From Kiloniellales bacterium (GTDB lineage: Bacteria > Pseudomonadota > Alphaproteobacteria > Kiloniellales > JAKSDN01), in assembly GCA_022360075.1 (NCBI GenBank), contig JAKSDN010000558.1:1-7708 (forward strand): a stretch of 7,708 nt of DNA, given 5' to 3'. The position numbers and the translations under genes were made by a program. Below, piece by piece: positions 6,101-7,708 of this stretch. The notes beneath the pieces are model-generated. The model was not told the origin of the DNA and did no database searches. It was given only the letters and a program-made list of their open reading frames with translations. How positions within the stretch are numbered: position 1 is the first letter of the stretch; each line of letters begins with the position of its first letter.

Positions 6101-7063
6101 TCACCCACCCACCGGAAAACGCCGCCGCAGCCAGTCGCAGATCAGCCGGTTGGTCTCCTCCGGCTTCTCCTGCTGGATCCAGTGGCCGCAGTCGGGCATC
6201 ACGTGACGTTCCAGATCGGGGACATGGCCGACCATCGCCTCGGTATAGTGCGGTCCGCAGACCACGTCGTGCGCGCCGCTGATCATCAGGCAGGGCACCT
6301 CGATCCGCTCGGGCAGGCCTTCGGTCAGCGCCCAGTTGCGCGCCAGGTTGCGGTACCAGTTGAGGGCGCCGGTGAAGCCCGTGTTCTCGAAAGCCGTCAC
6401 GTAGCGGCGCAGGTCCGCCTCACCGAGGAAGAAACGTCCGGGCCAGGTCTCTTCGGGTGCCTTGAAGTCTTCCATCAGAGCCAGGCTCTCCACCTCGAAG
6501 GGCCGCCGCTCGCCGTCGCTCAGGCCGGCGCTGGCGCGGAAGAAGTAGCGGGCCGTCCGCGCGACATCGGCGGCGAGCTCGGCATCGGCGCGGCCCGGCT
6601 CTTGGAAGTAGAGCATGTACATGTCGTCGCCGAAGCGCGCGCGGCAGGCCGTGAGGACGTCGGTCTCGCCGCGCGGGAAGTAGGGGTAGGTGAGCGCGAT
6701 GATCCCCGCGACCCGCTCGGGATGCAGTAGCGCGAGCTGCCAGTTCACCAGGGCGCCCCAGTCGTGACCGCAAAAGACCGCCCGCTCCTGGCCCAGCGCG
6801 TCGAGCAGCCCGACCAGGTCGCCGGTCAGCGCGCGGATGTCGTAGGCCTCGACCGCCGATGGCCGCTCGGAGGCGCCGTAGCCGCGCTGGTCCAAGGCAA
6901 TGGCGCGGTAGCCGGCAGCGGCCAAAGGGCCGATCTGATGGCGCCAGGAATAGGCCAGCTCCGGGAAGCCGTGGCAGAGCACGACCGGGAAGCCCGAGCC
7001 TTGCTCGTAGACGGCGAGGCGGACTCCATTGGCCCTGACGGTCGTCGGGGCAGGAAATTTCAC
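6101..7063 (-). CDS. Alpha/beta hydrolase, epoxide-hydrolase-like
   Basis: A 320-residue soluble alpha/beta hydrolase with the features of epoxide hydrolases: the HGFPE oxyanion motif at 31-35, DQRGYGASERP at 58-68, the nucleophile Asp101 in GHDWGA, the charge-relay acid Asp266 in ISGAHD and His294 in GHW. Two lid tyrosines that normally open the epoxide ring are at expected places, Tyr152 in MLYFQEPG and Tyr237 in NWYRN. An Asp rather than Ser nucleophile rules out an ordinary esterase; a haloalkane dehalogenase is less likely because of the tyrosine pair. The start is GTG 7063, four bases after the cupin TGA, so it is likely coupled to that gene. The frame is open farther upstream, but that part is antisense-like noise over the cupin. 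The natural epoxide is unknown. Confidence 0.88.
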   Translation of the reverse strand: MKFPAPTTVRANGVRLAVYEQGSGFPVVLCHGFPELAYSWRHQIGPLAAAGYRAIALDQRGYGASERPSAVEAYDIRALTGDLVGLLDALGQERAVFCGHDWGALVNWQLALLHPERVAGIIALTYPYFPRGETDVLTACRARFGDDMYMLYFQEPGRADAELAADVARTARYFFRASAGLSDGERRPFEVESLALMEDFKAPEETWPGRFFLGEADLRRYVTAFENTGFTGALNWYRNLARNWALTEGLPERIEVPCLMISGAHDVVCGPHYTEAMVGHVPDLERHVMPDCGHWIQQEKPEETNRLICDWLRRRFPVGG

Positions 7064-7067
7064 GGTC

Positions 7068-7502
7068 TCAGCTTGGCCGCCGCGGCGTCGGGCGCCAGTC
7101 CGGCGGGGCGAGCTCGAAGCCGTCGAACTCGAAGGCCGGGGCCACGGTGCAGCCGACCAGGCTCCAGGCGCCCAGGCTTTCGGCCGCCTGCCAGGCCCCG
7201 GCGGGCACCACGGCCTGGGGACGCTGGCCCTGCGCCAGGTCTGGTCCCAGATGCAGCGCCTCGGCGTCGTGGCCGTTCTCAGAGATGCTGAGCACGAGCG
7301 GGCCGCCGGCATACCAGTGCCAGATCTCGACGGCGTCGATCCGGTGCCAGTGGCTGACCTCGCCGGCCTTCAGCAGGTAGTAGATCGCCGTCGTCGCGCC
7401 GCGGCCGCCGTCGGCCGGCTCATGGCGGTAGGTCTCGCGGAAATGGCCGCCCTCGGGATGCGGCATGAGCGCGAGCCGGTCGATGATCTGGTCGGCGTCC
7501 AT
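7068..7502 (-). CDS. Cupin_5 / DUF985 family protein
   Basis: A 144-residue single-domain cupin with the DUF985 pattern: LMPHPEGGHFRETYR at 12-26, TTAIYYLL followed by SHWHRIDAVEIWHWYAG (about 37-66), and the C-terminal AVVPAGAWQAAESLGAWSLVG stretch (about 97-117). His51, His53, Glu59 and His62 lie where metal or ligand binding would be expected in the barrel. Family members resemble sugar epimerase-like cupins, but no reaction is established to my knowledge. ATG 7502 has GGGGAGG (minus strand, plus 7511-7517) 8 bases upstream; another ATG five bases earlier is out of frame. The alpha/beta hydrolase follows after 4 bases, making a two-gene unit. It is divergent from the methyltransferase. Confidence 0.85.
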   Translation of the reverse strand: MDADQIIDRLALMPHPEGGHFRETYRHEPADGGRGATTAIYYLLKAGEVSHWHRIDAVEIWHWYAGGPLVLSISENGHDAEALHLGPDLAQGQRPQAVVPAGAWQAAESLGAWSLVGCTVAPAFEFDGFELAPPDWRPTPRRPS

Positions 7503-7586
7503 GCCATAAACCTCCCCTTTTCGGGCGAGCCTATCACCGCCTCCGACGGCTCGAAAGGGCGGGCACCCTGCCGTTTCACGCTCTGT

Positions 7587-7614
7587 TTGAGGCTTGGCCC
7601 TTCTGTGCTAGCGT
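7587..7614 (+). promoter_or_regulatory. Candidate promoter for the methyltransferase
   Basis: TTGAGG (7587-7592) and TAGCGT (7609-7614) are 16 bases apart, a moderate match to the housekeeping consensus with a loose -10. Transcription would start at about 7621, two bases before the ATG. The 120-bp divergent gap also holds a CGAGCC/GGCTCG inverted repeat (7526-7531 with 7548-7553) that could be an operator for either side. No clear promoter for the cupin side is evident. Confidence 0.4.
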
Positions 7615-7622
7615 GCCGCGCC

Positions 7623-7708
7623 ATGTGGCCTGATGTCGTCGATCTCAGGGACTTCTACGAGACCCGCGTGGGGCAGGTGGCGCGGCACATGATCCGCCGC
7701 CAGGTGCG
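7623..7708 (+). CDS. Probable class I SAM-dependent methyltransferase, N-terminus only
   Basis: The first 28 codons, beginning MWPDVVDLRDFYETRVGQVA, run off the window edge. This opening resembles a family of alphaproteobacterial methyltransferases in which the helix DFY.TR.G..A..... precedes the SAM-binding domain; I recall it, but the SAM-binding glycine motif is not in the window, so the call is provisional. Upstream bases (GTGCCGCGCC) contain no Shine-Dalgarno, and the best promoter would start the mRNA about two bases before ATG, pointing to leaderless translation. It is divergent from the cupin gene. Confidence 0.6.
   Translation, partial: MWPDVVDLRDFYETRVGQVARHMIRRQV

Noticed and set aside
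6101..7312. Possible cupin-hydrolase fusion from the 403-residue minus frame
   Set aside because: The first 83 residues are out-of-frame shadow over the cupin gene with no family resemblance; the GTG at 7063 right after the cupin stop explains the hydrolase start.

Overview
The window is GC-rich DNA with dense, short-spaced bacterial genes. The gene content (a phaA-phaB pair, glutathione-linked and DUF985-type genes, GGGAGG-type ribosome binding sites and strong G/C at third codon positions) suggests an alphaproteobacterium, perhaps of the Rhodospirillales/Kiloniellales kind. That placement is inference from protein style, not from a marker gene. No RNA gene, CRISPR array, integrase or transposase is visible.

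Left part (1-2035). The C-terminal 60% of an acetyl-CoA acetyltransferase (phaA) is followed after 210 bp by acetoacetyl-CoA reductase (phaB). Together they turn acetyl-CoA into (R)-3-hydroxybutyryl-CoA for polyhydroxybutyrate. Just after the phaB stop lie two small GC hairpins and a short stretch resembling one end of a repeat found later in the window. Then, on the minus strand, comes a CcdA-like antitoxin tail with no CcdB toxin beside it, apparently a relic.

Middle part (2036-5298). A carboxymuconolactone decarboxylase/AhpD-like peroxidase and a Nudix hydrolase form a tight plus-strand pair. Facing them are two small minus-strand genes whose proteins are diverged paralogues of each other (a shared 35-residue ungapped block ending in Leu-Trp). 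I recognise no family for them, and they are the most novel coding content here. A good sigma70-like promoter precedes the pair. Next come a 10-TM EamA/DMT exporter and a HAD phosphatase sharing an ATGA overlap, closed by a hairpin over the HAD stop codon.

Right part (5401-7708). A GFA-family zinc protein runs toward a minus-strand pair: a DUF985 cupin followed by an epoxide-hydrolase-like alpha/beta hydrolase. The convergent gap holds a 235-bp MITE-like palindromic element with 31-bp ends (one mismatch) that begins at the base after the GFA stop codon. Divergent from the cupin, the first 28 codons of a probable SAM-dependent methyltransferase begin at an ATG with no Shine-Dalgarno and a promoter placed to give an almost leaderless mRNA.

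Most of the window is ordinary metabolic and housekeeping DNA. The parts worth a second look are the tandem paralogous small proteins, the palindromic repeat with its possible partial second copy, and the orphan CcdA tail.
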